DNA of 52,825 bases from Hyphomonas sp. BRH_c22 (lineage in GTDB: Bacteria > Pseudomonadota > Alphaproteobacteria > Caulobacterales > Hyphomonadaceae), in the NCBI RefSeq assembly GCF_000961795.1, contig NZ_LADU01000135.1, forward strand, positions 1-52,825, given 5' to 3'. Positions within the stretch are counted from its first letter, which is position 1, and the number at the start of each line of letters is the position of its first letter. The notes beneath the pieces were generated by a model, which searched no databases, was not told the DNA's origin, and worked only from the letters and a program-made list of their open reading frames with translations. The translations under genes were made by a program, and so were the position numbers. Positions 24,903 to 33,528 of the stretch are shown here, one piece after another.

Positions 24903-26711
24903 ATGAAAATTCACGGATTGATGATGGCCGCTTCGCTTGTGGCGCTTGCCGCAACCGGATGCACGAATGAGCCCGCCGGACAGGCGCCGGACGCTTTCAT
25001 TGAGCTCCCCGCCCAGCCGGAGGAAACCCCGCCAATCCCTCAGCAGGCCAACGCCGACCCGATGGCGATCGACACCAGCACGGAATGGGGCGCGTTCCTG
25101 TCGGCCTTTCTCGACGGCTATTTTCCGCTGAACCCGGACTTTGCCGTATATCAGGGCCGCCACGAATTCGATGGCCAGTTGCCTGACTGGTCGCCTGAAG
25201 GGCTCAAGGCGGCGCGGGACCAGCGCACGCAGGCAATATCCACGGCGCTGGCCCTTGATCCGGCGGGCCTCACCCCCGGACAGGCGTTCGAACGCGATTA
25301 CCTTGTCGCCGTACTGCAGGGCGAACTTTTCTGGATCGAGAAGGCCGACTGGCCCCACAGGAATCCCGACTACTATGTCGGCGCGCTTGACCCCAACGTC
25401 TATATCGCACGGCCTTATGCCGACGCTGAAACACGCATGAAGGCGTTCATTGCCTACGCGAAGAACGTGCCTGCGGCGGCGGCCCAGATCGAGGCAAACC
25501 TGAAGCTGCCACTGCCGGAAACCTATCTCAAATACGGACAGGCCGGTTTCAGCGGATTCGCCGAATATTATGCAGGTGACGCCAAGGCCGCCTTTGCCGA
25601 CGTGACGGACCAGGCCCTTCAGGCCGAGTTTGACACTGCGGCCGCTGCCGCTGCCGCGGCCATGCAGCACCTGTCCGATCATATCGGTTCTGTCCCCGCC
25701 ACGATGGATGGTTACGCCCTCGGCGCAGAGACATTCTCCGGCATGGTCCGCCTGACCGAAGGCGTGGATGTCCCGCTGGCTGAACTCAAGGCCATTGGTG
25801 AAGCTGACCTCGCCCGCAACCAGGAGGCCCTGAAAGGCGCGTGCGGCAAGTACGCGCCCGAACTGTCACTGGGCGACTGCATGAAAAAGATGGGTGCCAA
25901 CAAGCCTGAAATCGGCCCGGTCGAGGAGGCGCGCGAACAGCTGCCCGCACTGCGCGCGTTCCTCGTGGAAAACGACATCGTGTCGATTCCGGGAACCGAA
26001 CAGGCGCTGGTCGAGGAATCGCCCCCCTACAATCGTCAGAACTCGGCTTATATCGACATTCCTGGGCCTTACGAGACCGGCTTGCCCTCGGTCTATTACA
26101 TTTCGCCGCCAGACCCGTCCTGGGACGCCGAAACGCGCGCAGCCTACATTCCCGGCAAGATGGACCTGCTCGGCACCAGCGTCCACGAAGTCTGGCCCGG
26201 CCACTTCCTGAACTTCCTGCACTCGAACCGGTCGGACTCCGTGCTTGGCAAACTGTTCGTCGGCTATGCCTTTGCTGAAGGCTGGGCCCATTATACTGAA
26301 GAGATGATGTATGAAGCGGGCCTGCATGACGGCGACCCGGAAACCCATATCGGCCAGCTGTCGAACGCCCTGCTGCGCAATTGCCGCTACCTGTCGGCGA
26401 TCAGCCTCCACGCCGAAGGCATGACGGTCCAGGAAAGCTACGACCTGTTCCGCAATGAATGCTACCAGGATGCGGGCAATGCGACCCAGCAGGCGGCGCG
26501 CGGCACATATGATCCGGCCTATCTCAACTACACGATGGGCAAGCTGATGATCCGCAAGCTGCGCAATGACTGGACCGCGAAACACTATCCGGACAATCCG
26601 CGCGCAGGCTGGAAGGCTTTCCACGATGAATTCCTGTCCTATGGCGGTCCGCCCATCCCGCTGGTCCGCAAGGAAATGATGGATGAAGACGCACCCCGGG
26701 CTGTCTTCTAG
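24903..26711 (+). CDS. DUF885 family lipoprotein, putative zinc peptidase
   Basis: A 602-aa exported protein of the DUF885 family. The signal sequence ends at a lipobox-like ATGC with Cys20, followed by a Pro/Glu-rich linker. The motif HEVWPGH (residues 428-434) matches the family's HExxPGH zinc site, and a downstream FAEGWAHYTEEMMYE (near residue 455) would give the third ligand. Family members are thought to be gluzincin-type carboxypeptidases or dipeptidases. The ATG at 24903 has AAGGA eight bases ahead. It is the second peptidase-like lipoprotein in the window. Confidence 0.85.
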   Translation: MKIHGLMMAASLVALAATGCTNEPAGQAPDAFIELPAQPEETPPIPQQANADPMAIDTSTEWGAFLSAFLDGYFPLNPDFAVYQGRHEFDGQLPDWSPEGLKAARDQRTQAISTALALDPAGLTPGQAFERDYLVAVLQGELFWIEKADWPHRNPDYYVGALDPNVYIARPYADAETRMKAFIAYAKNVPAAAAQIEANLKLPLPETYLKYGQAGFSGFAEYYAGDAKAAFADVTDQALQAEFDTAAAAAAAAMQHLSDHIGSVPATMDGYALGAETFSGMVRLTEGVDVPLAELKAIGEADLARNQEALKGACGKYAPELSLGDCMKKMGANKPEIGPVEEAREQLPALRAFLVENDIVSIPGTEQALVEESPPYNRQNSAYIDIPGPYETGLPSVYYISPPDPSWDAETRAAYIPGKMDLLGTSVHEVWPGHFLNFLHSNRSDSVLGKLFVGYAFAEGWAHYTEEMMYEAGLHDGDPETHIGQLSNALLRNCRYLSAISLHAEGMTVQESYDLFRNECYQDAGNATQQAARGTYDPAYLNYTMGKLMIRKLRNDWTAKHYPDNPRAGWKAFHDEFLSYGGPPIPLVRKEMMDEDAPRAVF

Positions 26712-26725
26712 GCGGCTGTATCGAT

Positions 26726-27928
26726 TTGGCGGAGCCTCTCAATATCGGCATTGCCGGGGCGGGCATTGGCGGGCTGGCGGCAGCCGCCTTTCTGGCCCGG
26801 GAAGGCCACCGGGTGACGGTGTTCGACCAGTTCGAGACGGCCGGGCCTGTCGGGTCCGGCCTGATCCTGCAGGAGACGGGCCTCACTATCCTCAACCAGC
26901 TCGGATTGCGCATGCAGGCCGAAGCGCTTGGTGCGCCGATTCGGCGGCTCTATGGCCTGTCGAAACCATCTGATCGCATCGTGCTGGACGTAAAATACGG
27001 ATCCCTGCGTCCCGCCCTGATGGGCGTGTCGGTCCAGCGCCACGCCTTGTTCAGGCTGGTGCATGAGGCGGCGCTGGCTGCAGGCGCGCGCATCGTGGCG
27101 GCCACGCGCATAACCGCCGCCAATCCGCGCGATGCGACGCTTCTGGATGATGGCGGCGGAATGCACGGGCCCTTCGACCTTGTTGTCGATGCGCTGGGTG
27201 TGCGCTCCGTCCTTGCCGCGTCGCCGAGCCGCGAACTTCCCTATGGCGCGCTCTGGGCGACGCTGCCCTGGCCGGACTCCGGCGGCTTCCATGCCGATGC
27301 ACTCGAACAGCGCTACGAGGCCGCCAGCCGCATGGCGGGGGTCATGCCATCCGGCAGCCTGTCAGAAGGCGGGCCGAAAACGGTCACCTATTTCTGGTCC
27401 ATTCGCGGCGATCAGCATGACGCCTGGCGCGCGGCGCCGCTCACGCACTGGCGCGATGCCGCGCTCGCGCTCTGGCCCGAGACCGGCCGCCTCCTCGCCC
27501 CCCTCAAGACCCACCATGACCTCACTTTCGCCCGCTACCGCCACCGCACCCACTGGCCTGCCGTATCCGGCCGCCTCGTCCACCTCGGTGACAGCTGGCA
27601 TGCCGCCAGCCCGCAACTGGGGCAGGGGGCCAATATGGCGCTTCTGGATGCCTATGCGCTCGCCCGCGCCATCGCCCGCAAAGCCGATCTCCGCGACGCG
27701 CTCGCCGATTATGCCGGCATGCGGGCCAGCCATGTACGCTTGTTCCAGCTGATGAGCTTCCTGTTCACGCCGGTCTACCAGTCCGACTCGCGGGTCCTGC
27801 CTCTCATCCGCGACTGGCTCGCCGCGCCCGTCAGCCGCATCTGGCCCGGCCCGCAGGTTCTGGCGGCCATGGTGTCAGGCGGTCTCGGTGCGCCGCTCTG
27901 GCGGCTCGGGCTCCGGCCCGGGCGCTAG
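26726..27928 (+). CDS. FAD-dependent monooxygenase (UbiH/PHBH fold)
   Basis: A 400-aa class A flavoprotein monooxygenase. GAGIGGLAAAAFLAREGHRV binds the ADP part of FAD, DALGVRSVL takes the place of the DG motif, and GDSWHAASPQLGQGANMAL is the GD motif that binds the flavin ribityl chain. The start is TTG at 26726: no ATG or GTG precedes the Rossmann strand in frame, and AGGCGG lies about 11 bases ahead. It is 14 bases after the DUF885 stop. The last four bases overlap convergent mutM. The substrate is unknown. Confidence 0.83.
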   Translation: MAEPLNIGIAGAGIGGLAAAAFLAREGHRVTVFDQFETAGPVGSGLILQETGLTILNQLGLRMQAEALGAPIRRLYGLSKPSDRIVLDVKYGSLRPALMGVSVQRHALFRLVHEAALAAGARIVAATRITAANPRDATLLDDGGGMHGPFDLVVDALGVRSVLAASPSRELPYGALWATLPWPDSGGFHADALEQRYEAASRMAGVMPSGSLSEGGPKTVTYFWSIRGDQHDAWRAAPLTHWRDAALALWPETGRLLAPLKTHHDLTFARYRHRTHWPAVSGRLVHLGDSWHAASPQLGQGANMALLDAYALARAIARKADLRDALADYAGMRASHVRLFQLMSFLFTPVYQSDSRVLPLIRDWLAAPVSRIWPGPQVLAAMVSGGLGAPLWRLGLRPGR

Positions 27929-28770
27929 CGCTGGCACGTCCCGCAGTAAAAGCTCGACCGACCGGACTGGACGATCCGTTTCACATTCGCGCCGCACGTC
28001 TTGCAGGGCTTGTGCTCGCGGTCATAGACGTCGAACCGGTGCTGGAAATAGCCAAGTTCGCCGCTGGCATTCGCAAAGTCCGATATCGAGGACCCGCCGG
28101 CATCGATCGCCTCGGCAATCACCTGGTTGATCGCTGGCGCCAGACGCGCTGCGCGCTGGCCCGGAATGCTGGAGGCCTTGCGTTTCGGGGAAATGCCGGA
28201 GCGGTAGAGGGCCTCGCAGACATAGATGTTCCCAAGCCCGGCAATGATCGACTGGTCAAGCAGGGCTGCCTTGATCGGCGCCGCCTTGCCCTTCAGCGCG
28301 ACATCAAGATAGGCGGCCGAGAATCCGTTCGACAGGGGCTCCGGGCCCATGGCGGCGAGGCGCGGATAGGCATCGAACGTGGCGGCTGGCCACAGTTCCA
28401 TGAAGCCAAACCGGCGCGGGTCGTTATAGGTCACGGTCTGCCCGTCCTCCATGTGGAAGACAACATGGTCGTGGCGCGCGTCATTGCCCGTCGCATGGTG
28501 GAAATCGGCCGTACGGCCGCCGCCCACCGTGAACCTGCCTGTCATGCCAAGATGCATGACCAGAACTTCGCCTGTCGACAGGTCCAGGGTCAGGAACTTT
28601 GCCCTGCGCCCCATCCGCTCGATGCGCGCGCCGCTGACACGCTCGGCAAACCGCTCGGGAAAGGGGAAGCGCAGGTCGGCCCGGTTCTGCAGCAATGACT
28701 GGATGACCGCCCCTTCCATCACAGGGGCAAGTCCGCGGCGAACTGTCTCGACTTCAGGTAATTCAGGCAT
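27925..28770 (-). CDS. mutM: Formamidopyrimidine-DNA glycosylase MutM (Fpg)
   Basis: A base-excision repair glycosylase/AP lyase removing 8-oxoguanine. The 281-aa product begins MPELPEVETVRRGL, with the catalytic Pro2 and Glu3. LGNIYVCEALYRSGISPKR is the helix-two-turn-helix region. The C-terminal zinc finger has CKTCGANVKRIVQSGRSSFYC plus CQR (cited in parts). It is divergent from ubiE across a 36-base gap, an arrangement common in alphaproteobacteria. Confidence 0.95.
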   Translation of the reverse strand: MPELPEVETVRRGLAPVMEGAVIQSLLQNRADLRFPFPERFAERVSGARIERMGRRAKFLTLDLSTGEVLVMHLGMTGRFTVGGGRTADFHHATGNDARHDHVVFHMEDGQTVTYNDPRRFGFMELWPAATFDAYPRLAAMGPEPLSNGFSAAYLDVALKGKAAPIKAALLDQSIIAGLGNIYVCEALYRSGISPKRKASSIPGQRAARLAPAINQVIAEAIDAGGSSISDFANASGELGYFQHRFDVYDREHKPCKTCGANVKRIVQSGRSSFYCGTCQR

Positions 28771-28806
28771 TCTTATCGCATATAGCCTATGGCAGTCAGG
28801 GTAACT

Positions 28807-29604
28807 ATGGTGGCGCGCATGTCAGACGCAGATACAGAGCGCAAGGTCTCTTTCGGGTTCGAGGAGGTGACGGAGGCCGAGAAGGTCGCCCGGGTGAAGA
28901 CCGTGTTCCGCTCGGTCGCCTCCCGCTATGACCTGATGAACGATCTCATGTCCGCGGGCGTGCACCGCCTGTGGAAGCATGATGCGATGAACAAGCTGAA
29001 CCCGCAGCCGGGCGAACGCCATCTCGATGTCGCCGGCGGAACGGGCGAGCTGGCGCGGGCCTTTCTCGAACTTGCCGACAAGGCCGGCAAGCGGCGCGGC
29101 GTGGCCGCCAAGGCCACAGCCATTGTCTGTGACATCAATGACGCTATGCTTGAGGCCGGCAAGGCCCGCACTGACAATGCAAGATGGGAAGGGCGGCTGG
29201 ACTGGGTCTGCGCCGATGGCCAGAATCTGCCCTATCCGGACCGGACGTTCGATGCCGTGACGGTATCATTCGGGATTCGCAACTTTGCAGACCGCGTTGC
29301 CGGCCTGAAGGAATTCCGCCGCGTGCTGAAGCCCGGCGGCCGCCTTGGCGTGCTCGAGTTCAGCCACATGACCGCGCCAGCCCTGCAGGCGGCGTATGAT
29401 ACCTACAGCTACAATGTCATCCCGCGCCTCGGCAGTCTCGTCGCGGGTGACCGTGAAAGCTACCAGTATCTTGTGGAATCCATCCGACAGTTTCCGGATC
29501 AGGAAACCTTCCGGACAGAAATGGAAAACGCGGGATTTTCCCGCGTTTCCGTGACCAATTTTTCCGGTGGCATCGCCGCCCTGCACTTTGGCTGGGCGGT
29601 CTGA
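28807..29604 (+). CDS. ubiE: Demethylubiquinone/demethylmenaquinone methyltransferase UbiE
   Basis: A SAM-dependent C-methyltransferase of quinone synthesis. The family motifs are FRSVASRYDLMNDLMSAGVHRLWK (in parts), the SAM loop LDVAGGTGELARAF, ADGQNLPYPDRTFDAVTVSFGIRN (in parts) and GGRLGVLEFS. Three in-frame ATGs exist (28789, 28807, 28819). 28807 is preferred because AGGG lies five bases ahead, and 28819 is also reasonable. The gene leads toward ubiB, but a small convergent gene lies between them. Confidence 0.93.
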   Translation: MVARMSDADTERKVSFGFEEVTEAEKVARVKTVFRSVASRYDLMNDLMSAGVHRLWKHDAMNKLNPQPGERHLDVAGGTGELARAFLELADKAGKRRGVAAKATAIVCDINDAMLEAGKARTDNARWEGRLDWVCADGQNLPYPDRTFDAVTVSFGIRNFADRVAGLKEFRRVLKPGGRLGVLEFSHMTAPALQAAYDTYSYNVIPRLGSLVAGDRESYQYLVESIRQFPDQETFRTEMENAGFSRVSVTNFSGGIAALHFGWAV

Positions 29605-29615
29605 TGCCGGGTCAA

Positions 29616-29783
29616 TCAGTTGCCATCAACCTTGATGCCGTCTTCGCCTACGGATATTTCGAGATCAGCCTCTGCACTGTGATCCTGCGTGAAATAGTAC
29701 ACGCCGAAGCCAATCACGCCTACCAGCAGCGCACCCACCAGGAAATACAGAAAGCCGTTCGAATTCGTGTTTAAGTTAGCCAT
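29616..29783 (-). CDS. 55-aa single-pass membrane protein under an EcfG-type promoter
   Basis: A small protein with a Asn/Thr-rich N-terminus, one transmembrane helix (about 11-31) and an acidic tail (EADLEISVGEDGIKVDGN). The ATG at 29783 has AAAGGGG seven bases ahead. The longer open frame upstream runs antisense through ubiB and is rejected. A consensus EcfG promoter lies at 29819-29844, so the gene should belong to the general stress regulon. It lies between ubiE (convergent, 11-base gap) and ubiB (divergent). No family is recognised. Confidence 0.75.
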   Translation of the reverse strand: MANLNTNSNGFLYFLVGALLVGVIGFGVYYFTQDHSAEADLEISVGEDGIKVDGN

Positions 29784-29818
29784 GTCAGGCCCCTTTGTGT
29801 TGTTCAGTTCAGCATTCC

Positions 29819-29844
29819 AACGCGCATGCCTGTGCGAAGGTTCC
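29819..29844 (-). promoter_or_regulatory. EcfG (general stress sigma factor) promoter
   Basis: On the minus strand GGAACC, 16 bases, then CGTT is an exact match to the alphaproteobacterial general-stress consensus (GGAAC-N16/17-CGTT). Transcription would start near 29811, about 28 bases before the 55-aa gene. The promoter overlaps the first codons of divergent ubiB. Confidence 0.7.
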
Positions 29845-31394
29845 CGTTCGGACGGCCGGATCTGATGGGGGCGATGTCCGACTATCTGCGCCTGATGCGG
29901 GCAGGCACCGCGCTGGCCCGGCATGACGTGATCCTGCCGGCTGCCTACCAGTCGCGCCTGCCTTTGCCTGCGCGCGTTGCAGGCGGCGTGATGCGCATCT
30001 TCGGCGGCGGTGCGCGTGGACGTCCGGGCGAGCGGCTTGCCCGCGCCCTCGAAAAGCTGGGGCCGGCCTATATCAAACTCGGGCAGTTCCTCGCGACGCG
30101 CCCGGACGTGTTCGGCTCTCAGGTCACAATCGATCTCAGCCGCCTGAAGGACAAGCTGCCGCCATTCTCGGCCAAACTGGCGCGTGCCGCGCTCGTCGAA
30201 GAGTTTGGCCTCGACGAGGCAAACCGCCTTTTCCCGGACCTCGGGCCGCCGCTGGCCGCCGCCTCGCTGGCGCAGGTCCACAAGATGGAAACGTCTGGCG
30301 GCACGCGCGCGGTCAAGATCCTGCGTCCCGGAATCGAAGGCCAGCTCACCCGCGAACTGTCGGCGATGAAGCGTGCCGCGCGGACGATTGAAGGCGTTTC
30401 GATGGAAAGCCGCCGCCTGAGACCGGTCGCGTTCACCGAAACCATCGCCGCCGCAATGATGCGCGAAACGGACCTGCGGCTCGAAGCGGGCGGCGCTGAC
30501 GAGATGCGCGAACTCAGCGAGACCAGCGGCTATTTCCAGGTTCCGCGCGTTGACTGGGACAGGACCGGCCGCCGCGTGCTGACCACCGATTGGGTGGATG
30601 GCATCCCGCTCACGCATCCCGATGCGCTTGCCAATCCGGCAATCGACCGCGTTGCCCTTGCCAATGACATTACGCGCGGCTTCCTCACCCATGCGATCGA
30701 GCATGGCGTCTTTCATGCCGACATGCATGAGGGCAACATCATCATCACGCCTGAAGGCAAGGTCGCCCTGGTCGACTTCGGCATCATTGGCCGCATCGGC
30801 CTGACGGAGCGCCGCTTCCTAGCCGAAATCCTCTGGGGCTTCCTGAAGCGCGACTATATGCGCATCGCGGAAGTGCATTTCGAAGCCGGTTACGTGCCTT
30901 CGACCCAGTCGGTGGGCGATTTTGCACAGGCCCTGCGCTCGATTGGCGAGCCCGTCCATGGCAAGCCGGCCGAAGACGTGTCGATGGGCCGGGTGATCCT
31001 CCAGCTGTTCGACTATACGCAGACCTTCGGTATGGAGATGCGCCCGGAACTGGTGCTGCTCCAGAAGACGATGGTGCAGGTGGAAGGCGTCGCGCGCGCG
31101 ATTCATCCGGGGCACAATATCTGGAATGCGTCAGAGCCGGTCGTCGAGGCCTGGGTGCGGCGCAGTTTCGGGCCCGAAGGCGCGGCGCGGCTCATCAGGG
31201 GCAATCTGCATGAAATCGCCAACCGGCTGAAACGCCTGCCGGACGTCATGGACCGCTTTGAAGCGTCGCTCGACGCCCCTGCCACCCCCACAACATCCCC
31301 CCGTCGCGAGCGCTTCGCCCCATGGTGGGGATGGTTCGGCCTCACCGTCATCCTCGCCCTGATCGCCTATGCCGGGATCACGGACCTCATCTGA
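29826..31394 (+). CDS. ubiB: UbiB, ABC1-family kinase-like protein of ubiquinone synthesis
   Basis: A 522-aa atypical kinase/ATPase needed for ubiquinone biosynthesis. The KxGQ motif is in AYIKLGQFLATRPD, the Ala-rich loop is PLAAASLAQVHK, the catalytic loop is HADMHEGNI and the metal-binding motif is LVDFGIIGRIG. A C-terminal hydrophobic segment (FGLTVILALIAYAGI) anchors it in the membrane. The ATG at 29826 sits inside the divergent EcfG promoter. It is followed by a secreted protein gene and coaBC. Confidence 0.93.
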   Translation: MPVRRFPFGRPDLMGAMSDYLRLMRAGTALARHDVILPAAYQSRLPLPARVAGGVMRIFGGGARGRPGERLARALEKLGPAYIKLGQFLATRPDVFGSQVTIDLSRLKDKLPPFSAKLARAALVEEFGLDEANRLFPDLGPPLAAASLAQVHKMETSGGTRAVKILRPGIEGQLTRELSAMKRAARTIEGVSMESRRLRPVAFTETIAAAMMRETDLRLEAGGADEMRELSETSGYFQVPRVDWDRTGRRVLTTDWVDGIPLTHPDALANPAIDRVALANDITRGFLTHAIEHGVFHADMHEGNIIITPEGKVALVDFGIIGRIGLTERRFLAEILWGFLKRDYMRIAEVHFEAGYVPSTQSVGDFAQALRSIGEPVHGKPAEDVSMGRVILQLFDYTQTFGMEMRPELVLLQKTMVQVEGVARAIHPGHNIWNASEPVVEAWVRRSFGPEGAARLIRGNLHEIANRLKRLPDVMDRFEASLDAPATPTTSPRRERFAPWWGWFGLTVILALIAYAGITDLI

Positions 31395-31448
31395 CATGGC
31401 TTCGCTGGCGTAATGCGCACATTGCACTCTCGCGCAGGGTGTAAGGCC

Positions 31449-31463
31449 TTAATGCGCGTTAAC
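31449..31463 (+). promoter_or_regulatory. Possible CtrA-like site (TTAA-N6-TTAAC)
   Basis: TTAATGCGCGTTAAC lies 44-58 bases before the secreted protein gene. The master cell-cycle regulator CtrA of Caulobacter-type bacteria binds TTAA-N7-TTAA; here the spacer is six. The call is weak and rests on position and the likely host group. Confidence 0.3.
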
Positions 31464-31506
31464 GATTGCCCTATGGTTGACCTTTCCGAGTCGGAAGGGA
31501 CCCGCT

Positions 31507-31923
31507 ATGAAGCCATTCCTGTTTGCGGCGGCCAGCCTTGTCCTGATCGCGCCTGAAGCGCTGGCGCGCGACCTGATCCGGGTCGGAACACCGGTTGATC
31601 ATTCCAGCCTTTTCCTGCCGTCAGGCGTCTGGCCGGCACCGGACCTGCTGGGCGGACCGGCGGGGCCTGCGGCCCAATCCGCCAGCCAGATGCGCATCAT
31701 CCCGGTTGGCTCAGGGCAAGCGGCGCCCCGATCCGGCATTCGCGTTTTCCGCGGCGGTTCGGTCACGCAAGCCGACATGACCCGTGCCGCATCGCCCGAT
31801 CCGGCCCTCTCAGGCAAAACGATCACCCGTGTAAAGAAACGCCCGCGCAATCCCTACAAGACCGTGATCGTGTATGCGCCAGAGTCCGTTCGCGAGATGC
31901 GTACCCGGCGAAATCCTGACTGA
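31507..31923 (+). CDS. Secreted protein of unknown function
   Basis: A 138-aa protein with a clear Sec signal peptide (MKPFLFAAASLVLIAPEALA, cleavage after Ala20). A low-complexity mature part is rich in Pro, Gly, Ser and Arg, and a basic C-terminus contains RVKKRPRNPYKTVIVYAP. The ATG at 31507 has GGAAGGGA ahead. It lies between ubiB and coaBC, which are usually closer in related genomes. No family is recognised. Confidence 0.7.
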   Translation: MKPFLFAAASLVLIAPEALARDLIRVGTPVDHSSLFLPSGVWPAPDLLGGPAGPAAQSASQMRIIPVGSGQAAPRSGIRVFRGGSVTQADMTRAASPDPALSGKTITRVKKRPRNPYKTVIVYAPESVREMRTRRNPD

Positions 31924-32024
31924 ATCGCCCTGAATCTTTACCGGAAGCCACGCTTTCACGGGGTTTTGTGGGGTTTGTGCAAGGATTTTGCGGTAAGAAG
32001 GGGCCAGCAACCTATCTGAGGCCC

Positions 32025-33257
32025 ATGGAACAGAAGCGCATCCTCCTTGTCATCGGCGGCGGTATTGCCGCCTATAAGAGCCTGGAGCTGATCCGGGAAC
32101 TTGGCCGGCGCGGCATTGCGAGCCGCTGTATCGTGACCCGGGCCGGGCAGGAATTCGTGACGCCGCTGTCGGTGTCGGCGCTGTCCGGCGACAAGGCCTA
32201 TACAGAACTGTTCGATCTCGATGACGAAGCCGAGATGGGCCACATCCAGCTGTCGCGCTCTGCCGATCTCGTGGTCGTCTGTCCGGCAACGGCTGATCTC
32301 ATGGCCAAGGTCACTGCCGGTCTCGCCAGTGATCTCGCCTCGACCATGCTGCTGGCGACCGACAAACCGGTCCTCATGGTGCCTGCTATGAATGTGCGCA
32401 TGTGGCAGCATGCGGCGACCATCCGCAATGTCGCCCAGCTGCGCGCGGATGGCGTGACCGTTATGGAGCCGGATGAGGGCGCTATGGCCTGCGGCGAGTT
32501 TGGTCCCGGCCGCCTGCCCGAGGTTTCCGCGATTGTTGCCGCCATCGAGACCCAACTGAAGGGACCGGGGCAAGGGGCGCTGGCCGGCACCCATGCGCTC
32601 GTCACCGCAGGTCCCACGCGTGAGCCGCTGGATCCGGTCCGTTACCTGTCCAACCATTCCTCCGGCCGCCAGGGCTATGCGATTGCCGCCTCACTTGCCG
32701 CAGAGGGCGCAAGCGTTACGCTGGTTTCCGGTCCTGTCGCGCTTGCCCCACCACGTGGTGTCACACTGGTGCAGGTCGAAACAGCCCGCCAGATGCTCAA
32801 GGCCTGCGAGGATGCGCTGCCCGCCGACGTGTTCATCTCTGTCGCGGCCGTCGCCGACTGGCGGCCCGCGCGTGCGGCGACCAAGAAGCTGAAGATCAAG
32901 GGCGCCGGCAGCGAGGCGCCATCCATGGAACTCGCCGAGAACCCGGACATCCTGAAGACGCTGTCGAACAAGCGCAAGAACCGGCCGCGCCTGGTCATCG
33001 GCTTTGCCGCTGAAACGCATGACGTGGAAGACTATGCCCGTGCCAAGCTTGACCGGAAGGGATGCGACTGGATCGTGGCCAATGACGTGTCCGGCGATGT
33101 CATGGGCGGGGCCGAGAATGAAGTCGTGCTGATTTCGCATGGCGACGCCGAGCGGTGGCCGCGCATGGGCAAGGACGAAGTTGCCCGCCGCCTGGCCCGG
33201 AAAATCGCGTCGGAACTTGGCCATGATGATGACGGCGTCCGCCTCGCAGCGGAATAG
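32025..33257 (+). CDS. coaBC: Bifunctional phosphopantothenoylcysteine synthetase/decarboxylase CoaBC (Dfp)
   Basis: This enzyme makes 4'-phosphopantetheine on the way to coenzyme A. The N-terminal FMN-binding decarboxylase domain (residues 1-180) has GGGIAAYKSLELIREL, the catalytic-His region MGHIQLSRSADLVVVCPAT, PAMNVRMW and the Cys-containing ACGEFGPGRLPE. The C-terminal synthetase domain (about 185-400) starts THALVTAGPTREPLDPVRYL and includes SNHSSGRQGYAIA. At 410 aa it is full length. The ATG at 32025 (MEQKRILLVIGGG) is chosen with TGAGG just ahead. Confidence 0.95.
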   Translation: MEQKRILLVIGGGIAAYKSLELIRELGRRGIASRCIVTRAGQEFVTPLSVSALSGDKAYTELFDLDDEAEMGHIQLSRSADLVVVCPATADLMAKVTAGLASDLASTMLLATDKPVLMVPAMNVRMWQHAATIRNVAQLRADGVTVMEPDEGAMACGEFGPGRLPEVSAIVAAIETQLKGPGQGALAGTHALVTAGPTREPLDPVRYLSNHSSGRQGYAIAASLAAEGASVTLVSGPVALAPPRGVTLVQVETARQMLKACEDALPADVFISVAAVADWRPARAATKKLKIKGAGSEAPSMELAENPDILKTLSNKRKNRPRLVIGFAAETHDVEDYARAKLDRKGCDWIVANDVSGDVMGGAENEVVLISHGDAERWPRMGKDEVARRLARKIASELGHDDDGVRLAAE

Positions 33258-33303
33258 CAGCGGACGCATGCGTCCAGGCCGGGATCAGTGATTCCCAAAC
33301 AAC

Positions 33304-33335
33304 ATCCGCTACCGGGCCTTCGCCCGGCAGCGGAT
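33304..33335 (+). terminator. Strong hairpin downstream of coaBC
   Basis: ATCCGCT/AGCGGAT and CCGGGC/GCCCGG arms, separated by a single A-C mismatch, form a 13-pair stem with a CTTC loop of the stable UUCG type. It lies 47 bases after the coaBC stop. There is no T run after it, so it may be a weak terminator or an mRNA-end stabiliser. The rest of the gap up to 33528 contains only the C/G palindrome at 33419-33433. Confidence 0.45.
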
Positions 33336-33418
33336 ATCGTTACACATCTCCCAAAGCCGGATCCCCACCCAGCCCGCATTGTGGGACAAGGATACGGGAG
33401 TGCACGGGAAGATTCATG

Positions 33419-33434
33419 CCCCGCAGGGGGGATG
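33419..33434 (+). promoter_or_regulatory. C/G palindrome upstream of the LuxR-hydrolase gene
   Basis: CCCCGCAGGGGGGATG lies about 95 bases before the LuxR-alpha/beta-hydrolase start. A nearly identical element (CCCCCCAGGGGGGATG) lies about 61 bases upstream of the unrelated secreted-protein gene at 39487-40710. A shared operator, perhaps for this LuxR-type protein, is inferred. Confidence 0.45.
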
Positions 33435-33528
33435 GACGAAATATTCTCCAGTCGCGGCAAGTGCTTGTGGCCCAACCCTTCCGCTGGCAAAAGTGTGATT
33501 TCAACCATGGATTAAGTGCGCGCCGGTC

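Noticed and set aside
29784..30728. Minus-strand extension of the 55-aa frame through ubiB
   Set aside because: Antisense to a clearly conserved gene; codon bias of ubiB explains the open frame.
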